A stretch of 64,000 nucleotides of DNA, taken from assembly GCA_937883755.1 (NCBI GenBank), contig CAKZYA010000015.1, forward strand, positions 55,359-119,358, read 5' to 3'. The position numbers and the translations under genes were made by a program. Positions 1 to 9,168 of this stretch are shown piece by piece. The notes under the pieces were generated by a model. The model was not told the DNA's origin. It saw only the letters and a list, made by a program, of their open reading frames with translations, and did no database searches. The DNA comes from an uncultured Flammeovirgaceae bacterium (lineage in GTDB: Bacteria > Bacteroidota > Bacteroidia > Cytophagales > Cyclobacteriaceae). The first letter of the stretch is position 1. The number at the start of each line of letters is the position of its first letter.

Positions 1-111
1 CATCGGAAGTGAATAATACACGGGCTCTACTATCGTTTTAAACAACTTTTTCACTACACAGTGATAACGTGTCTCTTATGGCTTGAGTATTAATTTCTGT
101 AGCAGGTTATA

Positions 112-175
112 AGTTTAGAGATTACAAGTTTCAGGTCAGTTTGGTCGCCTAACTTGTAACCCGCAACTTTAAACT
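112..175. repeat. Mirrored-arm intergenic repeat element
   Basis: In the gap left of the methyltransferase gene, TTACAAGTT (122-130) is matched by its exact complement AACTTGTAA (151-159), and AGTTTA (112-117) by TAAACT (170-175). The two nested stems enclose a loop of about 20 bases. The element lies just downstream of the minus-strand methyltransferase stop codon, but it lacks a T tract, so a terminator role is doubtful. It belongs to the family of mirrored intergenic elements seen at several other places in the window. Bases 1-111 show no gene or motif I can support. Confidence 0.5.
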
Positions 176-196
176 CTTAGCTTCAAGAACTGTACC

Positions 197-1366
197 CTAC
201 TTACTGCCAGTATATAATTCGTACTCTAAAAGCTGAGAAGGTAACTTTCCATTAACAAATTCTTGCTTTTTACTAGTTTTCAGGGCGATTTTTTTAGCGA
301 GCGCCTTATTCGCGGTAAATACGTAGCCGTAGTAGCCTGCCCCTTGTTGCTTGAAAAAATCCCCGATACGGGCATAAAGTAATTCTAATTTACGCTCCTC
401 GCCCAGTCGGGCACCGTAAGGAGGATTAATAACAATGGCTGGTTTCCCCGCAGAAGAATTTGTGGTATCAGGAATTGGGGTCTCCGAAAAATCACTTAGT
501 TGAAACTGAATCAGATGGCTTACTCCTGCTGCTCGGGCATTCTTTTTTGCTGCGTCAATTGCGTCTGGATTATTATCCGTGGCCACAATGTTTCGCTGAG
601 CATCTCGTCGCGATTGCTGATCAAGCTTCAAATCTTGCCGAAGTCGCCTCCAGATACCGCTTTGGTACGATTTCAGATGCATAAAGCTGTAATTTCCTCG
701 AAGCAATCCAGGAGGAGTACGCTGTTGCATGAGCGCCGCCTCAATGGCAATGGTACCACTACCACACATGGGGTTTACTAGCGGTTGGGAGGGATGCCAA
801 TTGGTAGAAAGTAGCAAAGCCGCTGCCAATGATTCTTGCATAGGTGCCGCTACGGTTACCTCCCGGTAGCCGCGTTTGCTCAAACTTTCACCAGAAGTAT
901 CTAAGTAGATGGCTGCTTCCTGCTCAGTCCAGTAGAGAAATAGTACTGCCTGCTCGCTTTTGGGTCCCGAATCAGGCCGCCGCCCAAATTGCTTCATAAA
1001 ACGATCAGCTATTGCATCTTTCACTTTCAAGTTAGCGAAACGGTTATCAGTGATTGAGGGATGGTTTACGTAGGACTGCACCGAAAAATAGCCATCGAGT
1101 GGAATCTGATTTTCCCAGGGATAATCGTAGATAGTCTGGTAAAGTTCGTCAGGCTGATTGACCGAAAACGTTTGTAGTTGGTAGAGTACTCGATGCGCGG
1201 TGCGTAGCTGGAGATTTAGCTTCATGGCATCTAGCAAAGTACCTTCCGTTTCCACATCCAAACGATTTATACTTTTCACTGGCATACCTAGAGCCTCAAC
1301 CTCCTGAGCCAAAATCGAACTAATAAGGGGAGCACAGGTTACTACTATTTTTCGGGTGTACGACAT
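197..1366 (-). CDS. THUMP domain class I SAM-dependent RNA methyltransferase (RlmL/YcbY N-terminal type)
   Basis: This protein probably methylates the N2 position of a guanine in 23S rRNA (the m2G2445 activity of the RlmL N-terminal half), using S-adenosylmethionine in the cytoplasm. The N-terminal ~160 residues match the THUMP RNA-binding region. The Rossmann methyltransferase part carries NPMCGSGT at 198-205, the AdoMet-binding loop, and the catalytic NPPYG at 314-318. At 389 aa it lacks the second methyltransferase domain of E. coli RlmL, but single-domain versions are usual in Bacteroidota, so I do not regard it as truncated. It is transcribed divergently from the DUF885 gene, with only 53 bases between the start codons. 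The exact target base cannot be read from sequence. Confidence 0.88.
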   Translation of the reverse strand: MSYTRKIVVTCAPLISSILAQEVEALGMPVKSINRLDVETEGTLLDAMKLNLQLRTAHRVLYQLQTFSVNQPDELYQTIYDYPWENQIPLDGYFSVQSYVNHPSITDNRFANLKVKDAIADRFMKQFGRRPDSGPKSEQAVLFLYWTEQEAAIYLDTSGESLSKRGYREVTVAAPMQESLAAALLLSTNWHPSQPLVNPMCGSGTIAIEAALMQQRTPPGLLRGNYSFMHLKSYQSGIWRRLRQDLKLDQQSRRDAQRNIVATDNNPDAIDAAKKNARAAGVSHLIQFQLSDFSETPIPDTTNSSAGKPAIVINPPYGARLGEERKLELLYARIGDFFKQQGAGYYGYVFTANKALAKKIALKTSKKQEFVNGKLPSQLLEYELYTGSK

Positions 1367-1419
1367 ATTTCCCTACTTACGGAAAAAATCATTAGTTTTC
1401 CCAACACAAAAGATTTTTT

Positions 1420-3225
1420 ATGAGAATGTTTCGCAATCTACTCTTAACTACCCTATTGAGTTTTCTATTTTTTCCTCAGTTAATATCTGCCCAAACTGAG
1501 TGGCAGATCAGTACTGATTCTCTAAATAATATAGCAGATGACCAGCAACGTATGCACCAATTATTTGAGCACTTCATGGACTGGTATTGGCAGCAGCATC
1601 CAGAATCAGCCACCCGGGCTGGTATCAATCAGTACAATGACCAATGGACGGATTTGTCCTTATCGGCGTATGAAGTTCGTAGGCAGGATACGGAAGCGTT
1701 TCTTCAAATGATCAATACCGTTGATACTACTGACTTTCCTGCGGATGATCAGCTTAACTACACCCTATTTCGCCAGACACTCGAGCGACAACAAGCCAGC
1801 TATTCTTATCCCGATCATTTGATTCCGCTCAGCAACACTGTGTTCTTGGGAAAGCATCACTATCTCACTACTACTCTGTCCATCCAGTCAATTACATCTC
1901 AAGAAGACTATGAGCAAGCAATGATGCGCCTCCAACGCATTCCCATATTTATCGATCAGCTTATTGCGCTGATGAACGAAGGGCTGCGTCAGGGCATTCT
2001 ACCCCCTCGAATTACTGTGTCTGATATTCCCGATCAAGTGCAAGCTATCATGGGTGAAGTTGCCCAGGAAACACTACTGTCACCCTTTCGGAAGCTACCC
2101 AACTCTTTCACTCAGTCTCAAAAGGAGAACATAAAGAATAACGTCGACCGTATTTTTCAGCGAGAAGTAAAGCCTGCTTATCAAAAGCTACATGATTATC
2201 TGATCGACACCTATATTCCCCAAACCCGCAGTACAATTGGATTATCAGCACTACCAAACGGTCAAACCTGGTATCAGCACAACATTCAGCGGTATACCAC
2301 CACTTCTTTGACCGCCGAGGAAATTCATCAGATCGGGCTATCTGAGGTGAAACGCATTCGAGAAGCCATGGATAGCGTAATTCGAGTGAGTGGTTTTGAG
2401 GGAAGTTTTGATGAGTTCACGCAATTTCTTAGAACCGATCCCCAATTTTATCATTCTAGCGCCGAAGACTTGCTTGCACACTACCGGGATATTTGCAAAC
2501 AAATTGATCCTCAACTAATCGGACTATTCGGTAAGCTTCCGAGAATGCCCTACGGCGTAAAAGCCATTCCCGAATATACTGCCAAAACAGCTACTACGGC
2601 GTACTATAATCCAGGATCGTACCGAGCAGCCCGTCCAGGATATTTTTATGCCAACACCTACGATTTAGCCAGTCGTCCAATTTGGGAAATGGAAGCACTA
2701 ACGTTGCACGAAGCAGTACCGGGTCATCATTTACAGATTGCCCTTAGCAAGGAGTTGGATAACGTACCAATGTTTCGAGAAACCCTTTCTTTTACGGCCT
2801 TTGTAGAAGGCTGGGCGTTATACGCTGAAAGCCTAGGCGAGACAATCGGGCTTTACCAGAATCCCTACTCAAAATTTGGGCAGCTTACCTACGAAATGTG
2901 GCGGGCTATACGACTGGTGGTTGATACCGGTATTCACGCGAAAGGCTGGACACGCGATCAGGCGATTGATTTTTTCCAGAAAAACTCGGCAAAAACTGAG
3001 CACGATATTGCAGTAGAGGTAGATCGCTACATTGCCTGGCCGGGTCAGGCGTTGGCCTACAAGGTTGGAGAATTAAAGATCAAGGAACTTCGCTCTCGGG
3101 CAGAAAGCCAACTGGGCGAAGCCTTTAACGTCAGAGTATTTCACGATGCTTTATTGGAAGAAGGAGCATTGCCTCTCGACATGCTAGAAGCAAAAATACT
3201 GCAATGGATTGAGAATCAGCCGTAA
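1420..3225 (+). CDS. DUF885 family exported metallopeptidase-like protein
   Basis: This is a 601-residue exported protein with a signal peptide (residues 1-24, hydrophobic core followed by SAQ). It belongs to the DUF885 family, whose members resemble zinc-dependent gluzincin peptidases. The expected metal site is visible: HEAVPGHH at 430-437, followed by EGWA with Glu463 as a plausible third ligand. The remainder is mostly helical-looking. Family members are commonly annotated as peptidases, but substrates are rarely known. It is monocistronic, reading away from the divergent methyltransferase gene. The 164-base gap after it contains no clear terminator. The family call is confident. Peptidase activity is inferred from the motif. 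Confidence 0.85.
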   Translation: MRMFRNLLLTTLLSFLFFPQLISAQTEWQISTDSLNNIADDQQRMHQLFEHFMDWYWQQHPESATRAGINQYNDQWTDLSLSAYEVRRQDTEAFLQMINTVDTTDFPADDQLNYTLFRQTLERQQASYSYPDHLIPLSNTVFLGKHHYLTTTLSIQSITSQEDYEQAMMRLQRIPIFIDQLIALMNEGLRQGILPPRITVSDIPDQVQAIMGEVAQETLLSPFRKLPNSFTQSQKENIKNNVDRIFQREVKPAYQKLHDYLIDTYIPQTRSTIGLSALPNGQTWYQHNIQRYTTTSLTAEEIHQIGLSEVKRIREAMDSVIRVSGFEGSFDEFTQFLRTDPQFYHSSAEDLLAHYRDICKQIDPQLIGLFGKLPRMPYGVKAIPEYTAKTATTAYYNPGSYRAARPGYFYANTYDLASRPIWEMEALTLHEAVPGHHLQIALSKELDNVPMFRETLSFTAFVEGWALYAESLGETIGLYQNPYSKFGQLTYEMWRAIRLVVDTGIHAKGWTRDQAIDFFQKNSAKTEHDIAVEVDRYIAWPGQALAYKVGELKIKELRSRAESQLGEAFNVRVFHDALLEEGALPLDMLEAKILQWIENQP

Positions 3226-3389
3226 GTGAATTCACCTCATAATTTTCACCCCAAGCATGCGGGGATTTAATTGGTAACCCGTAGATTTGCTGCCCTTTTG
3301 AAGAAGATTGACTGAGTGAATAAAAAAAGTACCTATTCAAACATTCATTCTATAAACTATCAATTATCCGTTTTCAACTGTCAACTAAC

Positions 3390-3896
3390 ATGAATACCTG
3401 GTTTACCTGCAAGATTAAGTATCAAAAAATAGATGAGAAAGGAAAAGCGAAGAACGTATCAGAAGCCTACCTGGTTGATGCAGTTTCTTTTACTGAAGCT
3501 GAGCGACGTATTTACGAAAAAATGGAAACTATGATCCAGGGTGAGTTTTACGTTACGGGTATTGCCAAAGCCCGTCTCTCAGATGTATTTTACTACGAAG
3601 ACAGCGATCAGTGGCACCGCTGCAAAATGACGTACACCCTGGAAGAAGAAGGAAAAGGCAAGGAGAAAAAAATTACCAATTATGTTTTACTCACCGCACC
3701 CAATGTGAAAGAGGCCTACGATAGAATGTATCAAAGCCTGAACAATATGCTGGTAGATTTTCGGGTGACTGAGATTGTAGAAAGCCCCATTATAGAAGTA
3801 TTTCCTTACGATTCCGAAGAAGAAGACACTAAGTTTCAAGAAGCCCCCGATAACTACCGCCCTCTTTCTGAAGTAAACGAAGATCAGTCAGTGTAG
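3390..3896 (+). CDS. DUF4494 domain-containing protein
   Basis: A 168-residue soluble protein that matches the Bacteroidota-restricted DUF4494 family along almost its whole length. It begins MNTWFTCKIKY and contains two internally similar segments, residues ~1-70 and ~75-135. Each has a strand-rich start, an EA-rich helix and an FxVT-type strand (EFYVTGIAK, DFRVTEIVE), suggesting an internal duplication. The C terminus is acidic. There is no signal peptide, membrane segment or catalytic motif. Function is unknown in the family. The next gene, on the opposite strand, ends only 20 bases away, so the two converge. Confidence 0.85.
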   Translation: MNTWFTCKIKYQKIDEKGKAKNVSEAYLVDAVSFTEAERRIYEKMETMIQGEFYVTGIAKARLSDVFYYEDSDQWHRCKMTYTLEEEGKGKEKKITNYVLLTAPNVKEAYDRMYQSLNNMLVDFRVTEIVESPIIEVFPYDSEEEDTKFQEAPDNYRPLSEVNEDQSV

Positions 3897-3916
3897 TCTT
3901 TAATCCTTTAAGCTGG

Positions 3917-4330
3917 TTATGCTAGTTGCTCTCTAAGTGTCTGGTTATCTCCTACTTTTGCGAGTTTAGCATTAATCTCATAGACTTTATCTTCAGAAGA
4001 TACTGTATTGATACGAAAGGAAGTAAAGATACTCATGATCTTTGCTCCAGCAACAATCAACTTAGAATCTGTTACCAACCAGATACTGTCTATTTGCCCC
4101 GATAATTCGGCGATAGTTTGCTGCCAAACCGATCGAGCAGAAGGCTCGTAGTTTATCATCTCTAGGGCGTCAAATATAACTTTTATCCGTTGCTCTGGCT
4201 TAGCTTGAAACTGCTCTTTCCACTGCTGACTTGCCCACTCTGCATCCTTGTAAGTGAAAATACCCACGAAACTAATCTTCAAATATTCTATATTTTCTCT
4301 CTGAATCCACGTAATATTTGTCATTCCCAT
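3917..4330 (-). CDS. Hypothetical protein, STAS/SpoIIAA-like
   Basis: A 137-residue cytoplasmic protein without signal peptide or membrane segment. The alternating strands and helices, a central KVIFDALEMINYEPSA segment and a later IWLVTDSKLIVAGAK segment resemble the small STAS/SpoIIAA-like domain proteins of Bacteroidota, which may sense membrane or nucleotide ligands. No catalytic residues can be named. Met3 (start at 4324) is an equally possible start. The gene converges with the DUF4494 gene. The 270 AT-rich bases upstream (4331-4600) contain one small hairpin and no other gene. Its role is unknown and the fold assignment is tentative. Confidence 0.6.
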   Translation of the reverse strand: MGMTNITWIQRENIEYLKISFVGIFTYKDAEWASQQWKEQFQAKPEQRIKVIFDALEMINYEPSARSVWQQTIAELSGQIDSIWLVTDSKLIVAGAKIMSIFTSFRINTVSSEDKVYEINAKLAKVGDNQTLREQLA

Positions 4331-4372
4331 AATATCTCGGCGTACAAGTATATAAACATTTTATAATGTACA

Positions 4373-4389
4373 AAGCATGTACCATGCTT
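4373..4389. other. Small perfect hairpin in AT-rich gap
   Basis: AAGCATG at 4373-4379 pairs exactly with CATGCTT at 4383-4389 across a three-base loop. It sits in the 270-base AT-rich gap, upstream of the STAS-like gene and downstream of the protease gene. There is no T tract. It could be an operator or a chance palindrome. Nothing else in this gap is recognisable. Confidence 0.3.
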
Positions 4390-4600
4390 CTTTTGAATAA
4401 ACAATTATGTGTGAAATCTTATAGTATTAATAATGATTAAGCACTTGACTATCAATCCAGTATTGGCACAGCAAAAACTATAAACAGTTATATTTTTTGA
4501 AAATATGGATTAATTAGTGCTGGTGGGTAAAATCCCAAAACGGGAAATTATATATGGCTTTTCCCAAATTGAGTTATCACTTTACAAAGCTTCGGCTAGT

Positions 4601-7600
4601 TTACTCAATCACTAATTTCCTTAGAAAAACTTTATTATCGCGTTGAAGACGAAGCAGATACAAGCCGGAGCGCAGGGGTTGAGTCAAGCGAGATAAATCA
4701 ACAGGTAACGGAAATTCAGTGTAGAATAGCGATTGGTGGAGTATAGTTTGCCCATCAGGCGAGAGCAAGCTGACCATAATATTCTTTTGATACCAAAGCA
4801 AATTTTCCAGGTAAAAGGTACTTTGTACTGGATTAGGATAAATTTTCAATGCTCGATCTTCGGGGTCATAACGAACACTCGTCACACTGCGTACCGTGAT
4901 TGTTTTGCTAATCAGGTTGGTACAACCGTCGCTGCGAGTGGCTAATAAGCGGACAGTATAGATTCCGGCTGAGTTAAACTCAGGAATAATACGCGACGAT
5001 TGATGCGTGAAAGTACCACTGCCCAAATCCCACTGCCAACTAATTGATGAATCATTCTCGTCAAGTGGAAATGCCTGGAATACTGCCATATCAGGCTCAG
5101 AAAGATAAATCGTATCTGCCAGGGTTTTAAAGTCAGCGAATTGATTAATCTCTACCGCTACGGCTACGGCTTCACTCTCTATAAATCCGTCTACGTTGGT
5201 AATGTAAACTGTGGTATTCATCACTACTGAATCCAGTAGCAAGGCTCTTCCTGCGTATATAGGATTCGTGAGATTAGCATCCTGATAAAAATAAAACACA
5301 TCTCCATTGGTAGGCGAGAGAGTAACGGCTTCTCCCTGGCAAATTCGCAGGTTAGTCAAATCTGGTTTAGTCGCCGGACTACGAATAATCGTTTCTTCCA
5401 TTGTGTAGATGCAACTCAGACTGGCTGAATCTAGAGAATACTCCAACTTTATCTGCCAATCTTTTTCTGATAAGCCCGAAAAATCATAAGTGAAACTAGT
5501 CTCCTGACTGACTTCGGTATCATTCACTGACCAGGTATACTGACTAATGTGGCTGGTATCACCAATCAAACTTATATTCAAGAGGTACTTGGTCGCCAGG
5601 TCAGTTGTGTCTAAGGCATAAGAAATTTGCAACCCAGGTTGCCATACTTCAATTGTCACGGGTTGGGGTCGGCTATCATATTCCTCGGCAACATTGACCA
5701 TATAAAACATGGTATCTTGAGTAATCTCTCCGGTGATAAAGCTTGTGCCCTGATACAGCAGGTTGCTCAAGCTATCGTCAGCGTAGACCGCGATAGCATC
5801 AGTATTTGTCGCCTGTAATGTGACCGTTTCCCCGCTGCAAATGAGCTTGCCTCTCACTTGTGGCATAACTGCCCGCTGCACTACCACAATTTCTCTAGAA
5901 ATAGTCGCCTGACAACCGGGCGAACTGCTTACGGTTAATTTCAATGAGTATGTTCCAGGCTGAACGTAGGATGTTTGTGGGTGTTGCTGTGTACTCGAGA
6001 AGCCATTGCCAAAATTCCACTCCCAGGCTATGGCATTCATACTTTCATCTCGGAAATTCAGCTCATAATTGTTAGTCTCATCCAGAAAAAGTGTATCATT
6101 CTGCCAACCCATATTCAAACTGTCTACTACCGAAAAAGCAGCGGTAGGCTCACGAATCAGAATATCTATTTTCTGAATTCTTCCTTCGTACCCGTCAGCA
6201 AGCGACGCAGCATAAATCGCAGTATCTTGGGTAATAGTGGTTGTGATCAATTCGTTGCTTTCAGTAATTAGATCAGTACCCAAGGCATCTTGGTAAAATC
6301 GGTGTTCATCAACTAATTGAATAGTTGCCGTGCTATCATTACATACAAATATCGCGGTGAGTAATTCAGGTTCCTGTCGATAGGTCTCGTAAAATTCCTG
6401 AGCTTTTTCTACGGCTGCCTGCAATTCAGCTAAACTATTTCCGGCTACCCAAACAAAAGCTACAGTAGCCCCTCGCTCGCTGGAAATATTGTCTATCGTA
6501 GCAGCTAGTAGTTGGGCTACATCGTTTCCATCACCATTAACTCCAGCTTGCGAACCACTCACTCCCTGGGAGGCCCAATCGTACTTTTCTCGCTCAGATA
6601 CTTCTTCGCCAACATCGGCTGTATTTCCATTCAACCCCTGAAGGTTTAAGGGTTGGTGATTAACTGCTTGCTCCGTCAACAAGGCTAACCCAGCATACGT
6701 GTCTTCATCTGAATTATAGGAATAAGCTAGCGAACGGGCAGCATCCCAACCTGTGCGATTTTCCAAAGCTTCATCTAAATCCCAATTAGCAAATAAACCA
6801 ACGGCAACATCCGAAAGGGTGCTATCGGTTCGGTTAACTACTCGATATTCAGACACAATATAGTTTTCAGTATGAGTAGTGTCAGCCAGCCAGGTTTGTT
6901 CTATTCTTAAACTAAGCGGATTAGTGGCATTCGTGTCTGAAAAAACTGAGCGAAGCTGAAGCGCTGGGACTGCCGCCGACGTGAAACGAATATCTTCTTC
7001 TACCTGAAAATCCTGTTCTCTATTGAGCTCTGAGAAATCATTGATAAGATTATCGGAAACGTAGTTGGAATCTACTCCTACCATCAGTCCTGCTCCAGTA
7101 CTGATTACCTGGTTCTGATAGCGGATATCTCCCGTAGAAAAGGTGGTAGGATCATGAGCAATTTCGCCACTACTGCCCACGGTAATTTGCAGGTCATTAT
7201 TAGTAATCACCGGATTGCCCGAAGATGAAACAATAAAGAAATACTGATAGTCTCGATAGCTACCATCTTCCATTCCTAAACGAAAGTATAGTTGCTCGAA
7301 ACTAGGGAGGTTGTCACTCAGTACCACCCGAAATAGCTGAGTAGCATTAGAAACCGTTCCTAAAGAATCAATTGCCCCGGGGCGAAATACGGAATCCAGT
7401 ACCGTGGCGTATTCAGAAACTGAAGATAGGGTAATCTGGGTATTAGCAGCAGAAGCCGAAAGAAAATTCTGTATATCTACGTTGATGGTAATCGTGTCGC
7501 CGTAGTAAGCGTACTGTCCCGCTTGGTTCTGATAAGAGAACGCTGTCATCCGCAATGCCGGAGAATTGATTGGCTTTAGTGCTTGGGCAGCTTGCAACAT

Positions 7601-8932
7601 TCCCCGCCCCAGGGTTTCATCGTAACCTTGGTTGTCAGCTAGGTCGCTTACATCTTTGGCTGATAACCGCAAAATCTCCATTATCTGCTGGGCACTTAAT
7701 TCGGGATGCCTGGATCGAACTAAGGCAGCGGCTCCCGCAACCAAAGGAGCTGAGAAAGAAGAACCGGAACTACTTCCGTAGCTATCACCATTTCTAGTAG
7801 TATACACTCCACTTCCGGGAGCCACTAAATCTACCGAGTAACTGGAAGTGGTGTTCGCTACCCGATTACCGTCATTATCAGACATAGCTACTGAGATCAC
7901 ATTGTCAAATGCCGCCGGATAAAAATCTTCCTGTTCACCACTGTTGCCAGCGGCAGCAACCACTACGGCATCTTTTTCTAGTACCGCGTAATTAATCATA
8001 TCCTGACCAAAGGCCGAATAAGCATCAGCCCCTCCCCAAGATAAGTTAATTACTTTACAGCCTTGGTCGGCGGCGTAGGCAATTGCTTCATAACCAAATC
8101 CAAACAGATTATTATCAGACTGGAAAATCTTGATGGGCATGTAGGATGCGTTAAATCCTAATCCGGCCATACCCACTTGGTTATCAGCACTGGCACTTCC
8201 CATACCAATTACCAATGTTCCATGTTGGTTTTTATCAGCAGTAGGGTCGTTGTCATTGTCAGCAAAATCCCAGCCTACGTAGTTATCTATGTAACCATCA
8301 CCGTCATCATCAATCCCGTTAATAGGATCAGCCTCGTTACGGTAGAGATTATCCGTCAAATCTTCATGACCAAATTCTACTCCAGTATCCAGGTAACCGA
8401 TCAGCATATCTTCACTACTTCGTTCAATCGCCCATGCCTCATAGGCTTGAACACTTTCCAGATAATCTTGCTGTCCATTCTCCGCCGCTTCGGGGTCGTT
8501 AGGAATGTATTCGTTGAGCGGTTTTAGTAGGTAGTAGGGTTCGGCATACACCACACCCTCCAGTTGCAGTAACTGATTAATTGTAGCTATTATATCTTGG
8601 TCGGTATGCAAACGATAGATTTGAGCAGTAGATTCTTGCCGCACTAATGGGCTCACCTTGTTCGCTGGGCGAAGTACGGACGTCATCTGGTTAGCCTGAG
8701 CAATTTCCTGTACTTGCTTTATAACTGATGTTGATGAGAGTCGGGCACCGGGGCTACGTTCTGAACGTACTTTGAGTACAATTATACCGGGAATGTAATC
8801 TGAATCGGAAATACCACCAGGAAGACGAAAGGTACGACTCTGAGCCTGAGCAAAATCTGCCTGACTCAGAGCAATGATAATTAGAATAAATGAGATGAGT
8901 ATTGGATGACCAACCCGCCGGAGAATTCCCAT
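4601..8932 (-). CDS. Secreted S8 (subtilisin-like) serine protease with PKD domains and T9SS sorting domain
   Basis: A 1443-residue exported protease. The signal peptide is at ~1-31. A peptidase-inhibitor-like propeptide region follows. The subtilase domain spans ~165-450 with a complete catalytic set: Asp182 (LDTGVEFGHEDL), His237 (NQHGT), oxyanion-hole Asn330 (AAAGNSG) and Ser392 (GSSFSAP). A Ca-binding-like loop, NGIDDDGDGYIDNY, lies at about 205-218. The middle region is strand-rich. At least two PKD-like modules contain IAWEWNFGNG and ISWQWDLGSG. The last ~85 residues form a type A T9SS sorting domain beginning ALKIYPNPVQS and ending in LVIE. It is therefore predicted to be secreted across the outer membrane by T9SS and cell-surface attached or released. 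It appears monocistronic. Substrate is unknown. Confidence 0.92.
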   Translation of the reverse strand: MGILRRVGHPILISFILIIIALSQADFAQAQSRTFRLPGGISDSDYIPGIIVLKVRSERSPGARLSSTSVIKQVQEIAQANQMTSVLRPANKVSPLVRQESTAQIYRLHTDQDIIATINQLLQLEGVVYAEPYYLLKPLNEYIPNDPEAAENGQQDYLESVQAYEAWAIERSSEDMLIGYLDTGVEFGHEDLTDNLYRNEADPINGIDDDGDGYIDNYVGWDFADNDNDPTADKNQHGTLVIGMGSASADNQVGMAGLGFNASYMPIKIFQSDNNLFGFGYEAIAYAADQGCKVINLSWGGADAYSAFGQDMINYAVLEKDAVVVAAAGNSGEQEDFYPAAFDNVISVAMSDNDGNRVANTTSSYSVDLVAPGSGVYTTRNGDSYGSSSGSSFSAPLVAGAAALVRSRHPELSAQQIMEILRLSAKDVSDLADNQGYDETLGRGMLQAAQALKPINSPALRMTAFSYQNQAGQYAYYGDTITINVDIQNFLSASAANTQITLSSVSEYATVLDSVFRPGAIDSLGTVSNATQLFRVVLSDNLPSFEQLYFRLGMEDGSYRDYQYFFIVSSSGNPVITNNDLQITVGSSGEIAHDPTTFSTGDIRYQNQVISTGAGLMVGVDSNYVSDNLINDFSELNREQDFQVEEDIRFTSAAVPALQLRSVFSDTNATNPLSLRIEQTWLADTTHTENYIVSEYRVVNRTDSTLSDVAVGLFANWDLDEALENRTGWDAARSLAYSYNSDEDTYAGLALLTEQAVNHQPLNLQGLNGNTADVGEEVSEREKYDWASQGVSGSQAGVNGDGNDVAQLLAATIDNISSERGATVAFVWVAGNSLAELQAAVEKAQEFYETYRQEPELLTAIFVCNDSTATIQLVDEHRFYQDALGTDLITESNELITTTITQDTAIYAASLADGYEGRIQKIDILIREPTAAFSVVDSLNMGWQNDTLFLDETNNYELNFRDESMNAIAWEWNFGNGFSSTQQHPQTSYVQPGTYSLKLTVSSSPGCQATISREIVVVQRAVMPQVRGKLICSGETVTLQATNTDAIAVYADDSLSNLLYQGTSFITGEITQDTMFYMVNVAEEYDSRPQPVTIEVWQPGLQISYALDTTDLATKYLLNISLIGDTSHISQYTWSVNDTEVSQETSFTYDFSGLSEKDWQIKLEYSLDSASLSCIYTMEETIIRSPATKPDLTNLRICQGEAVTLSPTNGDVFYFYQDANLTNPIYAGRALLLDSVVMNTTVYITNVDGFIESEAVAVAVEINQFADFKTLADTIYLSEPDMAVFQAFPLDENDSSISWQWDLGSGTFTHQSSRIIPEFNSAGIYTVRLLATRSDGCTNLISKTITVRSVTSVRYDPEDRALKIYPNPVQSTFYLENLLWYQKNIMVSLLSPDGQTILHQSLFYTEFPLPVDLSRLTQPLRSGLYLLRLQRDNKVFLRKLVIE

Positions 8933-9071
8933 AATTTCGCTGCGACTTTCCTTATCTTTTTACTAGCGAAAATTGGGTCAGTAATGTGCCACGTGGCTGA
9001 CTCTTTAAGGCAAATACTACATACGACATTTTTGGAAGTAAAACGAAGATTTCAGATACTTAGAGTTTAGG

Positions 9072-9102
9072 GTTTTGAGTTATGTTAGCACAAACTCAAA
9101 AC
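9072..9102. repeat. Mirrored-arm intergenic repeat element (GAGTTTT type)
   Basis: GTTTTGAGTT at 9072-9081 pairs perfectly with AACTCAAAAC at 9093-9102 across an 11-base loop. On both sides the arms continue as degenerate repeats of GAGTTT and of its complement AACTC, to about 9064 and 9145. The element lies in the 236-base gap between the protease start and the glutamate dehydrogenase stop. It is downstream of gdhA on the minus strand, but no T tract follows the stem. It resembles the other mirrored elements in design rather than in sequence. Confidence 0.55.
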
Positions 9103-9168
9103 TCAGAACTCGCAAACCTGAACACCTTAATACTAAAACACTCTAACTCAATAACATCTAAAGACTCA

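Noticed and set aside
197..1366. Possible truncation of RlmL (389 aa against about 700 in E. coli)
   Set aside because: Both the THUMP part and the methyltransferase motifs are complete, and single-domain forms are normal in Bacteroidota.
6829..7221. Plus-strand open frames inside the protease gene and the T9SS genes as independent genes
   Set aside because: They are antisense shadows without family features or ribosome-binding sites. The minus-strand proteins have complete domain series.
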